Shown in pieces: positions 63,101 to 64,000 of a stretch of DNA of 64,000 nt; position 1 is the first letter of the stretch, and every line of letters starts with the position of its first letter. The notes under the pieces were generated by a model that searched no databases, was not told where the DNA came from, and was given only the letters and a program-made list of their open reading frames with translations. The position numbers and the translations under genes were made by a program. Source of the stretch: Sabethes cyaneus. Taxonomy: Eukaryota; Arthropoda; Insecta; Diptera; Culicidae. The stretch is from positions 143,450,043 to 143,514,042 of the forward strand of contig NC_071353.1 in assembly GCF_943734655.1 (NCBI RefSeq), given 5' to 3'.

Positions 63101-63395
63101 AAATATGCTGATATAGTGAAGGTAGTGCAATGTGGCAGGCTGCGGTGAGCTGGACACGTGGCCAGAATGCCCGATGAAAGAGTAGCCAAAACTATTTTCA
63201 GCAGAGAACCAGGAAGAGGCCGTAGACTCCGAGGCAGACTCCGTACCCGGTGGGTGTGTGCTGTCGAAGACGATGCACGTACAGCAGGTGTTCGTGGGGA
63301 TTGGAGAACGGCAGCTTAGGACCGACGATACTGGAGGACCATAATTCGTTCGGCGCAAGATCGGTAACGGACTGTTGCCATTAAAGTGAGTAAGA
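60126..63395 (+). mobile_element. RTE-clade copy R4, 5'-truncated, split by element T4
   Basis: Homology to R2/R3 begins at 60126 (GCGGCAACGCGTCAAAACAG), breaks at 60158 for the T4 insertion, and resumes at 61577. Frames then give RIHHLKKREYEEHELAGAEE, IPAKLLKAGSERLYEAIHRI, STPDQMFTLRQLLDKFREYN, LDFNAAYDSVKRNEQW, LDGLKQGDALSNLLFNIAL, LLGFTDDVDIIGINRR and SWTLKEAHRRVVGVFERKIL. The catalytic FADD is changed to FTDD. About 60 bp are missing at 62758, and further frameshifts and a stop (WAGH to stop-AGH at 63147) break the C-terminus. Ends near AAAGTGAGTAAG. Confidence 0.85.
60159..61576. mobile_element. Transib-like foldback element T4 (1418 bp) inside RTE R4
   Basis: Ends CACTATGGGCCAGAAATCAA and (complement) CACTATGGGCCAGAAATTAA. 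Target TACAG is duplicated (60154-60158, 61577-61581); other RTE copies read GGTACAGAGAGAC at this point and serve as empty sites. Arms 60159-60515 and 61222-61576 are inverted copies (~355 bp). The 700-bp centre has no recognised transposase. The first 16 bases of the end are close to those of T3 (CACTATGGTCCAGAAA). Confidence 0.85.
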
Positions 63396-64000
63396 TGACT
63401 CGTCGGTGGGTCTTCCAACCCCATAGACCTTGACAGTCTGAGAGCAGCAATATTATTATTTTAAACAACGGGCCCAGCAAATATCAACATAATCCGTGGG
63501 AAAGGAGAGTTCACACGAAACCTACTTCCCTAGGACCCAAAGCGAATTTGGGTACTATACTGGTAACCACAAAACTGCTGCTTCCATGAGGCCTACACCT
63601 TTTGAAATTTCGACTCTGCCAAAAGTATGCAGCTAGCGGAAGGCCCAGACACAATTATGCAGGTAAATTGAAACTCGCTATCGAGAGGTCTTTTATTATA
63701 CTTTCTGCTTATCAATAGCACAAGCTATGAAGAAAAGACGATAAGATAATTCCAGACCAAATCCATGACCAAATTCAAAATCAAATTCAAGACAACATCC
63801 CAGACCCAGGTCCAGGTCCAGGTACAGGTCCCTTTAGTTCATATAAGATTGCTTCAGTACAGCAGAATAAAATGGAATTTGCCTTTCGAACTCATTTCGA
63901 ACCCAAACATGCATTTAATATTTCTGAACCTTCTCAGGCAACAAAGTGACACTACTAACAAATTTTGCAATCTTTTGTTTCACTTGAAATTTTACGATTT
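63396..64000 (+). other. Right edge, intergenic with a short array
   Basis: 63745-63835 is a degenerate array (CAGACCAAATCCATGACCAA, AATTCAAAATCAAATTCAAG, CCCAGGTCCAGGTCCAGGTA) that resembles the complement of the GGACTTGAAATT family. No gene seen. Confidence 0.4.

Overview
This window reads as eukaryotic, insect nuclear DNA. The left edge carries spliced exons of a carbonic-anhydrase-related protein. Other genes have GT-AG introns, TATA boxes and cleavable signal peptides. The repeats (RTE and Jockey/LOA-like non-LTR elements, a Feilai-like tRNA SINE, ITmD37-type mariner, Transib-like, pogo-like, hAT-like and Helitron-like elements) are typical of a mosquito, most likely culicine/Aedes. The species is an inference from repeat families.

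Layout. 1-446: last three exons of a CA10-like gene (+). 2.5-9.8 kb: decayed non-LTR, BEL/Pao and mariner pieces and a SINE. 12.0-16.5 kb: a 3.4-kb strand-asymmetric pyrimidine-rich tract bracketed by GGACTTGAAATT-type arrays. 16.7-38.0 kb: the most interesting part, a cluster of six related small secreted Cys-cluster peptides (three clade A genes at 16901, 21616 and 27631; three clade B genes at 29621, 37261 minus and 37566), interleaved with transposon debris. A separate small secreted basic precursor lies at 30968-31204 (-). Clade B genes have a second exon encoding a conserved GSAQSSFDVDPQSG-type C-terminus, and two of them diverge from one shared, self-complementary promoter. 31.5-36.3 kb (+) and 38.5-41.8 kb (-): two nearly full-length RTE-clade elements around the divergent pair. 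43.07-50.16 kb: a three-level nest (Transib-like foldback, containing a Helitron-like element, containing a second foldback, containing a SINE). 54.5-55.4 kb (-): a gene for a 255-residue secreted Leu/Asn/Ser-repeat protein with a good core promoter and a tandemly duplicated tail. 57-64 kb: more arrays, MITEs and an RTE copy split by another Transib-like foldback.

The six peptides share a nearly invariant signal peptide, a Cys block, an acidic segment and (in five) a GEEIQxR-FF-type junction, so they look like one locally expanded, rapidly diverging family of secreted prepropeptides. I recognise no described family. Four elements end in CACAGTG or CACTRTG with 5-bp target duplications, the hallmark of the Transib superfamily. 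All statements come from reading the sequence by eye; no search or alignment was run.
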